Below are positions 16,777 through 25,353 of a DNA stretch of 64,000 nucleotides, piece by piece (position 1 is the stretch's first letter; every line of letters starts with the position of its first letter). Origin of the DNA: a candidate division TM6 bacterium GW2011_GWF2_37_49 (GTDB lineage: Bacteria; Babelota; Babeliae; Babelales; RVW-14); assembly GCA_945861145.1 (NCBI GenBank), contig CAMATL010000003.1:1-64000 (forward strand), read 5' to 3'. The notes beneath the pieces are model-generated. The model saw only the letters and a list, made by a program, of their open reading frames with translations. It did not search any database and had not been told where the DNA came from. A program made the translations under genes and the position numbers.

Positions 16777-17430
16777 TTAAGTCGGCAGTGCTATTTTTTG
16801 AAGTGCATGGGCCAAAATTGTGCCAAGTTGCATAATTTGAGTGTCTTTATTGATATTGACTTCAATTTGGATCATTGGGTGTTTGATGCCGCGGACCCCA
16901 GCAAGCGGGATGCCCATTGGTTCGTTTATATCAATAAAATCATTGGTTGTTTTTAAGTACTCATTGAAAGACTTAGCCAAAATTTTACTTTGTCCGAAGT
17001 TAAGGAGATACACATCTTCAAGCGGTATTGGGGTTAGTGGGGCGTAGGGACGCTTGATCTGGTCTGTTAGAGGGTTGTAGCAGCGATAAAAAATATTGCA
17101 TGAAGGTTTGGCTTGCTGGCTTTGGCTTGCGGTGAGCTGAACTACGATGGCTTGTCTGGCTTGATTGATTTTATTGAGTGTTTCAAGAGGTTTTTTTTTA
17201 TTATCACCCACAGGATTAATGATAAATGTTTGAGGTGCTTCTTCTAGGTTGGCAAGGACATCATTGATTATCTCGGTTAGTTGGATAGTAATACCTCGTT
17301 CTGTGCCACCTGCAACTGTACGGCCGGTATGTTGCTTTGTACCAAACGTTTGCAGTAAGAGTAGCGGCTTCGCTTGTACTGAGGTGCAACTCAATATGAG
17401 AATGATTAGGGTGCTTAATCGTTTATTCAT
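16777..17430 (-). CDS. Secreted amidase_3-like protein lacking zinc ligands
   Basis: The protein has 217 residues with a signal peptide (about 1-20, ending VQA). Its order of elements resembles N-acetylmuramoyl-L-alanine amidases of the Amidase_3 fold. These are a first strand (LLLLQTFGTK), a TERGITIQLTEIINDVL helix that keeps the Glu, a central strand IVVQLTAS, the SKILAKSFNEYL helix and the closing IPLAGVRGIKHPMIQIEVNI. The two zinc-binding histidines expected near GHGG in strand 1 and in the S-x-H-x-N strand are absent here (QTFG, QLTAS). It is therefore probably a non-catalytic cell-wall or periplasmic protein. The assignment is by pattern only. Confidence 0.45.
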   Translation of the reverse strand: MNKRLSTLIILILSCTSVQAKPLLLLQTFGTKQHTGRTVAGGTERGITIQLTEIINDVLANLEEAPQTFIINPVGDNKKKPLETLNKINQARQAIVVQLTASQSQQAKPSCNIFYRCYNPLTDQIKRPYAPLTPIPLEDVYLLNFGQSKILAKSFNEYLKTTNDFIDINEPMGIPLAGVRGIKHPMIQIEVNINKDTQIMQLGTILAHALQKIALPT

Positions 17431-17612
17431 GAGATTGTTTTTTTCATAAAAGGGCCTATTAATTTTTTATCATGAGTTTGCTTTTGTGTTTGAGTTAATA
17501 CTTTTTAAGTATGTTACGTTGACTAAATGAAATCAACAATCGTCCCTTCGCACAAAAAATAAACGATGGCATACTAAGTGCAAAGTGTTCATTCCAAGGA
17601 GTATATGGAGTT

Positions 17613-19490
17613 TTGGGTATGATAGCTAACATAAAGCAGGTATCTATGTACGAAAATTTATGGCGAGAACAAGGAAAAAAGTTGCCGTGGTTCAAACCGT
17701 TTACGCGAGTACTTGACTGGCAAGAACCGGTAGCTGCTTGGTTTGGCGATGGTGAAATTAACGCATCGTATGCTTGCGTTGATGTACATGCTCTTGGTGA
17801 GCGCAAAAATAAAATTGCGTTTTATTGGGAAGATGAGAAGGGTAACTCATTATCATGGACCTACCTTAAGCTGTATCAAGAAGTAAATCGGATTTCTGAT
17901 GTCTTGAAGCGTTTTGGTGTGAAGCAGGGTGATGTTGTTGTTATTTATATGCCAATGGTGCTTGAAGCAATTGCTACCATGCTAGCAGTTGTGCGTTTGG
18001 GTGCTACCCATACGGTGGTTTTTTCAGGTTTTAGCAGCCAAGCGCTAAAAGACCGTATAGATGACACAAAAGCACGTGTAGTAGTGACCGCTGATATGGG
18101 GCTGAGGCGGGGTAAAGTTATTAAATTAAAAGACATCGTTGATGCGGCTATTGTTGATAGTCCGACCGTGCAAACGGTTCTTGTGCTCGAACGTACGCAA
18201 GGCTCTTGTACTATGAAGGCCGGAAGAGATCATTTTTTCCATGATGTAGTTTCTCGCGAGGATGTCTATGTAGCTCCGTTGCCGGTAGTATCAACTAATC
18301 CTCTTTTTGTTTTGTATACGTCTGGTACTACTGGTCAGCCAAAAGGGATTGTGCATGGTACTGGTGGTTATTTAACGTATGCACGTTCAGCGCTTACTTG
18401 GACATTTGGACTTAATGATGAATCAATTTATTGGTGTACTGCGGATCTTGGTTGGATAACAGGACATTCGTGTGTTGTGTATGGTCCGCTACAACTAGGC
18501 GTTTCACAGATAATTTATGAAGGTTCGCCAGATTTTCCACATCCTGGGCGCTGGTGGGAGCTTATCGAAAAATACAAAGTAACGGCATTTTACACATCAC
18601 CAACAGTGCTGCGTATGTTTATGCGCTTTGGGATAGAGTGGGTGCAGCGTCATAATCTTTCTAGTTTGCAAGTGCTTGGTAGCGTGGGCGAAGTCATCAA
18701 CCCTCAAGTGTGGAAGTGGTATCACGAAGTGATTGGTCAAGGACGATGTCCAATCGTTGATACGTGGTGGCAGACTGAGACCGGGTGCTTTATGATAGCG
18801 CCAACGTTGGACCGAGAAGAGATGTCTCTTAAGCCTGGAAGCGCAACCTTTCCTCTCCCTGGTATAGAGCCTGAAATTGTTGATGTCCATGGAAAACCGG
18901 TGCCATTTGGAACCAAGGGATTTTTGGTTATAAAAACACCATGGCCAGGAATGAGTCTTGGTGTTTTTGGTGATTCAGAACGTTTCAAGCAAGTGTATTG
19001 GTCAAAATTTCCAGGCTGGTATTACACTGGTGACTATGCAATGCGTGATAAAGAAGGCTATTTTTGGTTACTTGGCAGGGCAGATGAAGTTCTCAATATT
19101 GCTGGTCATCGCATCGGTACTGCAGAAGTTGAAAGTGTAGTGGTAGCTATTGATGAAATTGCTGAAGCGGCTGCAATTGGTGTATTTGATGAATTGAAGG
19201 GCGAGGCTCTGGTTATTTTTGCCATCCCTCGACAAGGCCTGCAACCAGGTGAAGAGCTTAAAATAAAAGTGGTGCAGTCTGTACGTGAGCATATCGGTGC
19301 GTTTGTAACACCGCGCGGCGTATATTTTGTTGAAAAATTACCTAAGACCCGCTCAGGAAAAATCATGCGTCGCTTATTAAAAGCGGTCGTAGAAGGAAAT
19401 CAAGTTGGCGATGTGAGCACTCTTGAAGATGAGGCTTCCATGGATGAAGTGCGTTCATCATTTAATGAGCTTAAAGCCGCAATTTTATAA
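17613..19490 (+). CDS. acsA: Acetyl-CoA synthetase (AMP-forming)
   Basis: Activates acetate with ATP and CoA to acetyl-CoA in the cytoplasm. The 625-residue protein has the ANL adenylation signature YTSGTTGQPKGIVHG near residue 235. Further motifs are WCTADLGWITGHSCVVYGPL, DTWWQTETG (near 386) and YYTGDYAMRDKEGYFWLLGR. The C-terminal PKTRSGKIMRRLL near 576 contains the Lys that is catalytic and acetylation-regulated in the family. AAGGAG at 17596-17601 favours the TTG start at 17613 (11-nt spacing); ATG 17619 is the alternative. It could supply acetyl-CoA to the mevalonate genes at 26.8-33.7 kb. Confidence 0.92.
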   Translation: MGMIANIKQVSMYENLWREQGKKLPWFKPFTRVLDWQEPVAAWFGDGEINASYACVDVHALGERKNKIAFYWEDEKGNSLSWTYLKLYQEVNRISDVLKRFGVKQGDVVVIYMPMVLEAIATMLAVVRLGATHTVVFSGFSSQALKDRIDDTKARVVVTADMGLRRGKVIKLKDIVDAAIVDSPTVQTVLVLERTQGSCTMKAGRDHFFHDVVSREDVYVAPLPVVSTNPLFVLYTSGTTGQPKGIVHGTGGYLTYARSALTWTFGLNDESIYWCTADLGWITGHSCVVYGPLQLGVSQIIYEGSPDFPHPGRWWELIEKYKVTAFYTSPTVLRMFMRFGIEWVQRHNLSSLQVLGSVGEVINPQVWKWYHEVIGQGRCPIVDTWWQTETGCFMIAPTLDREEMSLKPGSATFPLPGIEPEIVDVHGKPVPFGTKGFLVIKTPWPGMSLGVFGDSERFKQVYWSKFPGWYYTGDYAMRDKEGYFWLLGRADEVLNIAGHRIGTAEVESVVVAIDEIAEAAAIGVFDELKGEALVIFAIPRQGLQPGEELKIKVVQSVREHIGAFVTPRGVYFVEKLPKTRSGKIMRRLLKAVVEGNQVGDVSTLEDEASMDEVRSSFNELKAAIL

Positions 19491-19531
19491 AACAGTGTTC
19501 TGTAATTAACTCTTATGATTTCTGTAGAAAT

Positions 19532-19577
19532 AAATGAAAGCCCCGGCACATTATAATATGTGCCGGGGCTTTCATTT
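19532..19577. terminator. Bidirectional intrinsic terminator
   Basis: A long hairpin with stems AAATGAAAGCCCCGGCACAT (19532-19551) and its complement (19558-19577), flanked by A- and T-rich tracts. It lies between convergent acsA and the 19591 gene. Confidence 0.8.
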
Positions 19578-19590
19578 GAAAATAAGTTAA

Positions 19591-20754
19591 TTACTCAGTG
19601 GCTACTGGAGCATTGTCATTCTCAGGAGGGGCTTCAGCTGCGTCAGTATGAGCGGCGGCTTTATGGCCCTTTTTAGCCTTTTTGTCTTTCTTGCCAGCTT
19701 TGTTTTTCTTGCCAGCTTTGTCTTTCTTGCCAGCTTTGTCTTTCTTGCCAGCTTTGTCTGCATGGTCAGCATCGGCCTCTGGAGCTACCTCTGTTGGTGT
19801 AGTTGCATCATCAGTAGCATTGGTGGCGACATCTTTTTTAGATTTTTTACCTTTTTTCTCTTTTTTGCCAGTATTGCCAGGCTTAGCATCTTTATTTTTC
19901 CTTAGCTTTTTTTTGCCTTTTTTAGCAGCTTTATCTTCAGCTGGTGAAGCTTTTTCAGCTTCTTTGGTGGTGGTATGTGTTTCAGTGTGAGCTATTGCAT
20001 CACCACCATCAACACGTGGAATCATTTCTTTATTCACATAATCGATTTGTTGGGCTGCAAGCAATGGAGTCTTGCTGTCTACGATGTCATGTAAAACTTG
20101 GTGTAGGTAAGAGGTTACTTCTGACCCATCATTGAAGATTTTTACAACCAAGCGACCAAATCCTTCTTGGACATCTGAAGGAAATGATTGATGTTGAGAT
20201 TCTTGTAATAAATTATAAATGCCTTCAAGCGCTTTTCCTGTATCTTCTTCTTTTTCGAGCGCTGCGATTTTATCTGTAATACTATGGCCGGTGCTTGCTA
20301 TCTGTTGCATAGCGGTAACATCAATAGCTTTTGGCGCTTGAACTGTGGCAGCTTCTTTAGCCGTTGCTCCAACATCAAGGCCGTTTTGCCATTGGGCAAC
20401 AGTATTTTTTTGCGCGGTGCTAAGAATAGTTGATTGCAAAGCATTGCCCAATAGTTTATGTAACGCTGGGCGAGCGGTTGCATCTCCTTGGCCAGCGGTA
20501 TACACAGAAGTAAGCGCTGCGGTGAATTCCGGGTTAATCTCTTTTGCAGTGTCTGCATCAACGCTCCTGATGGCTTCAGTTATGCCATTAAGAACATCAA
20601 TTTTGTCATTAACTGCTGGTTTAGCTAATGCAGTTGCAATCATTTTTTCATAAACTGTAACGGTTGCAGCATCGCCGTAAGCCCCTCCTGCGAGCGTTAG
20701 CGAAAATAAAGCAATCGCACATGAATGAAGTATTTTACCATATCTTGTCTTCAT
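19591..20754 (-). CDS. Secreted helical protein with lysine-rich repeat tail
   Basis: No known family. A signal peptide (about 1-30) precedes a helical region. Residues about 195-250 match the domain shared with the 23221 and 25354 genes (FGRLVVKIFNDGSEVTSYLH and TPLLAAQQIDYVNKEMIPRV). The last third is low-complexity and lysine-rich, with repeats of KAGKKDKAGKK, and ends in an acidic, Pro/Ala-rich peptide (EAPPENDNAPVATE). The start is set at ATG 20754, which has GAGGAG just upstream; the ATG at 20766 would overlap that site. First of five related minus-strand genes to 26.6 kb. Confidence 0.65.
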   Translation of the reverse strand: MKTRYGKILHSCAIALFSLTLAGGAYGDAATVTVYEKMIATALAKPAVNDKIDVLNGITEAIRSVDADTAKEINPEFTAALTSVYTAGQGDATARPALHKLLGNALQSTILSTAQKNTVAQWQNGLDVGATAKEAATVQAPKAIDVTAMQQIASTGHSITDKIAALEKEEDTGKALEGIYNLLQESQHQSFPSDVQEGFGRLVVKIFNDGSEVTSYLHQVLHDIVDSKTPLLAAQQIDYVNKEMIPRVDGGDAIAHTETHTTTKEAEKASPAEDKAAKKGKKKLRKNKDAKPGNTGKKEKKGKKSKKDVATNATDDATTPTEVAPEADADHADKAGKKDKAGKKDKAGKKNKAGKKDKKAKKGHKAAAHTDAAEAPPENDNAPVATE

Positions 20755-20889
20755 AAATCTCCTCATCTTCTAACAGGGATACAATGTAAAACTAGAATAA
20801 TCAGTGATTTTAAATTTTAATGTAACTATTCGAATGTTTCTTCTGCAACGGTTTTTAGTAAATCAAACCAATGAAATGATTGCAGGCTT

Positions 20890-21263
20890 TTATTCAAACC
20901 AGCGTTTACGACATTTAACTGTGTCTTGACTGAGAGGGTATTTGATACCATTCGCTACCATTTTGGAGAGAAAGGCTTGTGTTAAATCAAGGTCAAGTGA
21001 ATTACTTAAAGTGAGTGTAAATGCGAAAACGTCAGCAATTTCTGCGGCTAGGCGTTCTTTGAGCTGAGGTTCTGCTTCGATGAGCGCTTGAACATCGGTA
21101 TTTTTACTCCAGAGAAGAAGTTATAAAATTTCTGAAGCCTCTACACTCAAGGCAACGGCAATGTCATACGTGTCATTATATTTATCCCAGCCGCGGGCAG
21201 TACGAAAAACAATAATAGTTTTTTTAGATCAGCGACTGATGTATTGAGATCGGTTTTTTGCAT
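20890..21263 (-). pseudogene. Broken MazG-like nucleotide pyrophosphohydrolase
   Basis: From ATG 21263 the minus strand reads MQKTDLNTSVADLKK. After the seven-A run it must shift frame to continue as IIVFRTARGWDKYNDTYDIA and VALSVEASEIL. A TAA stop follows, and the same frame goes on with LLLWSKNTDVQAL and LKERLAAEIADVFAF to LSKMVANGIKYPLSQDTVKC. This is the layout of MazG-like/dCTP-pyrophosphatase proteins (the E-x-x-E and E-x-x-D metal-site helices; final KxxKYP). One missing A plus one stop inactivates the gene. These enzymes hydrolyse non-canonical or excess nucleoside triphosphates. Confidence 0.75.
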
Positions 21264-21385
21264 GGTGTCCTCAAATGCTAGTTTTAAAATAAACTGAATT
21301 TCAAGCTACCAGGAACTTTTAAAAATACAAAGAGGAGCGAGATTTCTCTCTCCTCTAAACTTAATTTTGGCTGAGTTATAAAAAA

Positions 21386-22072
21386 TTATTTAACTGGATC
21401 AGTTTTAACGGTATCGTTTTGAGGGAGACCTTTGCCAACTTTTTTAGGCTTATCTTTTTTATCGTGCTTATCTTTTTTATCGTGCTTATCTTTTTTAGGC
21501 TTATCTTTTTTGCCTTCATTCTCTCCAAAGGAGTTTTCAGACATTGCATGACGAATTTCACGCATATCAGCATCATTTAAATATTTAGAATCTCGCTTAT
21601 CCATTTCACCAAGAAGTTCAAGCACTTGGCCTTTGCTTACTCTGGCATAGATTGCCATATCAAGAACTTCTTTTTTGAAGATTGCTTTATCATCATTGCT
21701 AACCGTAGTGGTATCTGTTTCTGCTTTTATAACTTTAAATAGTGCTAAGCGGTGATCATCATCATCGGCAATTGCACCTATATCTTTGAGTGGTTTTGGA
21801 GTAATTGCTGTAGCATCGCCTTTGAGCGCATCGTAAGCTGTTTGTAATGAAGATGTGCCTGCTTGCCATTTTAATAAAGCTTTAGTCCGAACTTCGTCCT
21901 TGTTATCTAGTTTTTTATGGGTGCCTTTCTTGTGGGGGGGTGTACCTTTGCTTTCATGTTTGCTTACAGGCTTTTTTTTGCCATCAGTAGCACGGACGCC
22001 GCTAATTGCAGCTAGTGCGAATAACGCAACAAAGCCTGAGGCTTGCAGTGCTAATTTAAGATTCTTTTTCAT
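21386..22072 (-). CDS. Secreted helical protein with KDKHDKK tail
   Basis: Unrecognised family. The signal peptide (MKKNLKLALQASGFVALFAL) is nearly identical to that of the 22175 gene, showing recent duplication. The middle region resembles that of the neighbour: WQAGTSSLQTAYDALKGDAT with ITPKPLKDIGAIADDDDHRL, against SLKTVFNQLKDPAMLIPKAV there. The C-terminus is lysine/aspartate-rich (KKDKHDKKDKHDKKDKPKK). The start at 22072 has AAAGGAGAG 6 nt upstream, preferable to the in-frame ATG at 22096, which precedes that site. Confidence 0.65.
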   Translation of the reverse strand: MKKNLKLALQASGFVALFALAAISGVRATDGKKKPVSKHESKGTPPHKKGTHKKLDNKDEVRTKALLKWQAGTSSLQTAYDALKGDATAITPKPLKDIGAIADDDDHRLALFKVIKAETDTTTVSNDDKAIFKKEVLDMAIYARVSKGQVLELLGEMDKRDSKYLNDADMREIRHAMSENSFGENEGKKDKPKKDKHDKKDKHDKKDKPKKVGKGLPQNDTVKTDPVK

Positions 22073-22174
22073 TGTATTCTCTCCTTTTTGTTGCATTAAA
22101 TCTGGATTTTTTAGAATTTAATGGGGCGAGAAGACTCGCCCCATTAGGTTTATATGGCTCTATTATTTCAATAA

Positions 22175-23134
22175 TTACTCGGGACTGGCATCGTTGGCAG
22201 CATCTGGCGTGGCCTCTTGGACTTGTTTTTTGTTGCCACCTTTCTTGCCTTTTTTGCCGTGCTTGTCTTTCTTGCCTTTTTTGCCGTGCTTGTCTTTCTT
22301 GCCGTGCTTGTCATCATCGTGCTTGTCTTTTTTGCCGTGCTTGTCATCATCATCGTGCTTGTCTTTTTTGCTGTGCTTGCCCTTTTTGCCTTTTTTGCCT
22401 TTCTTGCCATCTTTGTGTTTTTTCTCTGCATGTTTACCATGGTGTCCATGGCGACGCTGAGGATTTAAACCTTTGAGAGCTTCTTTAATTTCTTTTTCGC
22501 TCATGTATGTAAAATTTCTTTCAATGAGCATGGTGAGAAGCAATTCACGTGTTTGTAAAAGGCTCTTTCTGGCATCTTCTACACTTGCAGTTACAAGCGC
22601 ACTGAAAGCTGTTTTATCTTCCGCTGTTACAGTGATAGCAGCAGAGGTTGGAGTAATTGAAAGCTTGTAAAGCTCCATGCGGCGTTCATCACTGTTGGTG
22701 AGCGCAGCGATTTTAGTAACTGCTTTAGGAATTAGCATTGCCGGATCTTTAAGCTGATTGAAAACTGTTTTTAACGACGCAGGATTTTTCTGAATTACTT
22801 CTAATGATTTTTGCAGATGCTTAAACCATTTTTCTTCTTTATTTTTTCTTACAGGCTTGCTATCTGTAGTTTTAATAGCAAGAATTTCGACAGCAGCAGT
22901 ATCATCAGTATCAGCAAGTGCTTCGAGGGTTTTAGCCGTCTCGTCATCAACTAGAACCTCGCCTACAACCGCGTTGCTATGTAGGACATCAGATAGACCA
23001 TCATCAGAAGTCGCTACAGCTTCTAACTCTGCGCGATTTTCAGCTTGAGCGATGCCTGGAATTCCGCTTATGGCTAGCGCGAATAATGCAACAAACCCCG
23101 AAGTTTGTAGCGCTAATCTTAGATTCTTTTTCAT
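22175..23134 (-). CDS. Secreted helical protein with KHGKKGKK tail
   Basis: A 319-residue paralogue of the 21386 protein with the same signal peptide pattern (MKKNLRLALQTSGFVALFAL). Residues about 105-210 form the shared helical domain (LKTVFNQLKDPAMLIPKAV, ITVTAEDKTAFSALV). The last about 95 residues are a repeat tail of His, Lys, Gly and Asp (KKDKHDDDDKHGKK and similar), closing with an acidic Ala-rich peptide. The His/Asp content could bind metal ions, and the charge could bind acidic polymers; neither is shown. AAAGGAGAG precedes the ATG. Confidence 0.65.
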   Translation of the reverse strand: MKKNLRLALQTSGFVALFALAISGIPGIAQAENRAELEAVATSDDGLSDVLHSNAVVGEVLVDDETAKTLEALADTDDTAAVEILAIKTTDSKPVRKNKEEKWFKHLQKSLEVIQKNPASLKTVFNQLKDPAMLIPKAVTKIAALTNSDERRMELYKLSITPTSAAITVTAEDKTAFSALVTASVEDARKSLLQTRELLLTMLIERNFTYMSEKEIKEALKGLNPQRRHGHHGKHAEKKHKDGKKGKKGKKGKHSKKDKHDDDDKHGKKDKHDDDKHGKKDKHGKKGKKDKHGKKGKKGGNKKQVQEATPDAANDASPE

Positions 23135-23220
23135 AATGTTCTCTCCTTTAAGTAGATTTAGTAGTGCTCTTTATTCTCTAATATTTAATAAAATCTAGGC
23201 TATAGTTAACATTTTATTTT

Positions 23221-24894
23221 CTAGGCGGCTGTTTCTGCTTCTACCGTCACTTCTGCAGTAAGAGAAGTTGGGGTCTCAGGAGAAGTTGCGGCCTCTTTTT
23301 TTACATGGGTCCCTTTCTTCTTGCCTTTTTTCTTGCCTTTTTTCTTGCCAGTTGGTTTCTGCTCTGCCTCAGGAGCGCTACCTGCTGCGTCTGGGGCAGC
23401 ATCAGCAGTTGCATCTCCAGCGGGCTTAGCTTTTTTCAATTTTTTCGAACCTTTTTTCTTGCCGGTATGTCCTTTGGCGCCATCGACCGGTGCACTAGCA
23501 TCAGGGGTTGCTGCGCTGGCATCATGAGCGGCGCCCATATCAGCAGCGGCCGCAGCCTTTTTGCCTTTTTTAGCTTTCTTCGTGTTTGCGCCGGAAGCGG
23601 TTTTTTTGCCTTTTTTCTTTTTGGTCGCTGAAGAAGCACCTTTGGCTCGTTTTCCAGCTTTAGCGGTATCGGCAGCAATAGCATTATCAAGTGTCTTTCT
23701 TGGTGTTGTGTCACTTACTTGATCTAGATTTGGCATCATGACGTCGCGTACATATTTCTGTTGAGCTTCATTAAGTAATGGTGTGCTTTCAGCGGTAAAA
23801 AGTAATTGGCTCATGTATGACTGAAGTTCAACAATTTGATTAAAGGCTTCTATTAATGAAACGCCAAATGCTCCTTGAGTAGTAGCATCATAGCTCTTTC
23901 CTTCAGCTTTTTGCATTTGTGAGTAAAGCGCCTTAATAATGCCCTCAATATCTGATTGTGAAGCTTGAGTTGCGCCAACTGTTGGCATATCAACACTGGT
24001 AGCAACGGTATTTACTGCTGGTGCAGCAGCGGCCGCAGCTAACGGTTGAGCAGCTGATGTTAATGCTGGCATAGGAGCTAATGCAGCAACAGGTGGTAGC
24101 GCTGCAATAGGTGCCGCAGATGGTAATGCTGTAGTGGCTACAGGTGTACTTGCTACTGCGCCTGGTAGTGCGGCAGCAATAGGAAGCTCACTTACAGCTG
24201 GCGCTGAAGTTTGAATAACTTGTGGAATTGCTGCTGCGGTAGGGCTAGCTACAGCGCCTGTGTCTTGCGATGTTGGCATTGCTGCTAACGCCACTGTGGT
24301 TGCAGGTGTAGTTGCTGTTATTGGTGCTGCAAAAGCAGGAGCCATTGGTCTAGCCTCTGACGTTAGGACTGGAGTGGATTGAGCAACTGGAATTTGATCC
24401 GTAGCTTGTGCTACAGCTTGGGCTGCTTTGGCAACAGGTGTTCCGGTGCCGTGCTGAGCTGCTAGTGTTGAAACTAACCGTTGTGTTTCAATATTTGCAG
24501 CTGACGCTTGGTTAGGGTCTAGTGGTTGCACTAACGGTGTAACTCTAGGAATAACTGTGTTTCGCAAATAATCTTTTTGATCATCTCTTAGTAAGGGAGA
24601 TGTTAAAAGCTGGTTGTAAGCTTTGAGTAATTTATAACGGCCGCGATTATCAAGTGATTCAAAATTACTAGATGTATTCTCCACAATTTGAGCAACAGCA
24701 TCCTTTACTGGAGCTATTTGTGGAACATCTTTAGCTGATCGAATAATCCAGTCTAATTGTATGGCTGGAATTCTAGCCATGCTCGCTGTTTTTTCAATAA
24801 ACCCAAGATTTAGCTCTGTACTGCCCACTGTCTGAGTTATCAGAGCCCACAAGAACAGTAGTGCTGTTTTTTTTCCTAATCCATTGAACTTCAT
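23221..24894 (-). CDS. Secreted two-domain helical protein with lysine-rich tail
   Basis: 557 residues, no known family. A signal peptide (about 1-25) is followed by a first helical domain at about 30-105 (NRGRYKLLKAYNQLLTSPLL). A long Ala/Pro/Thr-rich linker spans about 130-300. A second copy of the domain lies at about 310-395 (FGVSLIEAFNQIVELQSYM and STPLLNEAQQKYVRDVMMPN). The tail is KKKGKK repeats mixed with Ala/Asp-rich peptides. The second domain is highly similar to that of the 25354 gene and weaker to the 19591 gene. AAGGAG precedes ATG. The design suggests an exported, extended surface protein; function unknown. Confidence 0.65.
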   Translation of the reverse strand: MKFNGLGKKTALLFLWALITQTVGSTELNLGFIEKTASMARIPAIQLDWIIRSAKDVPQIAPVKDAVAQIVENTSSNFESLDNRGRYKLLKAYNQLLTSPLLRDDQKDYLRNTVIPRVTPLVQPLDPNQASAANIETQRLVSTLAAQHGTGTPVAKAAQAVAQATDQIPVAQSTPVLTSEARPMAPAFAAPITATTPATTVALAAMPTSQDTGAVASPTAAAIPQVIQTSAPAVSELPIAAALPGAVASTPVATTALPSAAPIAALPPVAALAPMPALTSAAQPLAAAAAAPAVNTVATSVDMPTVGATQASQSDIEGIIKALYSQMQKAEGKSYDATTQGAFGVSLIEAFNQIVELQSYMSQLLFTAESTPLLNEAQQKYVRDVMMPNLDQVSDTTPRKTLDNAIAADTAKAGKRAKGASSATKKKKGKKTASGANTKKAKKGKKAAAAADMGAAHDASAATPDASAPVDGAKGHTGKKKGSKKLKKAKPAGDATADAAPDAAGSAPEAEQKPTGKKKGKKKGKKKGTHVKKEAATSPETPTSLTAEVTVEAETAA

Positions 24895-25217
24895 CGTATC
24901 TCCTTAGGTTTCATTATTATAGACTTCTCTCTTAAGAAGCCATTCAATTCTCTTTACAGGATAACAAATGACAAATATAAAAATCTATGATTTAAAAAAA
25001 TTTCAAATGAAAAATATAATTAAGGGGTGAGGTTCATTCATGGATTTGCTTTTTACGGTGTTTAATACGTAAATTTTAAATTGCTTAAAATGATTGATTG
25101 TTCCTGCCGAAGGGCTTTATGCGTTTTTTTGAAAGTCTTGGCGAGCGTGCGCGTTTCCTTTTTGGTAGATAAGGTTATTTCGAGAGATATGCTTTTAAAA
25201 CCCTTCAAATGCTTTTA

Positions 25218-25289
25218 AAATTTGGTAACTCCCCAGGTATCTGGAGAGTTACCAAATTTTTTTACATCCCTACCTGGGGAGTTACCAAA
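25218..25289. repeat. Overlapping, mutually exclusive inverted repeats
   Basis: TTTGGTAACTCCCCAGGTA (25221-25239) can pair either with the near copy GGAGAGTTACCAAATTT (to 25259, followed by a T-run) or with the far perfect complement TACCTGGGGAGTTACCAAA (25270-25288). The intergenic region 24895-25353 contains this, the terminator at 25301-25335 and no gene. Confidence 0.6.
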
Positions 25290-25300
25290 AAATGTACTAA

Positions 25301-25335
25301 AAAATAAGAGGGAGCAAGTTGCCCCCTCTTATTTT
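25301..25335 (-). terminator. Intrinsic terminator of the 25354 gene
   Basis: Stems AAAATAAGAGGG (25301-25312) and CCCTCTTATTTT (25324-25335) enclose an 11-nt loop, 19 nt past the stop codon of the minus-strand gene at 25354. Confidence 0.75.
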
Positions 25336-25353
25336 GGAACTGAATTATGAAAT

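Noticed and set aside
19648..19990. Hydrophobic Phe/Leu-rich plus-strand frames that look like membrane proteins
   Set aside because: They are the reverse complement of lysine-rich (AAA/AAG) tail codons, which read as TTT/CTT; the same applies at 22194-22468 and 45395-45757.
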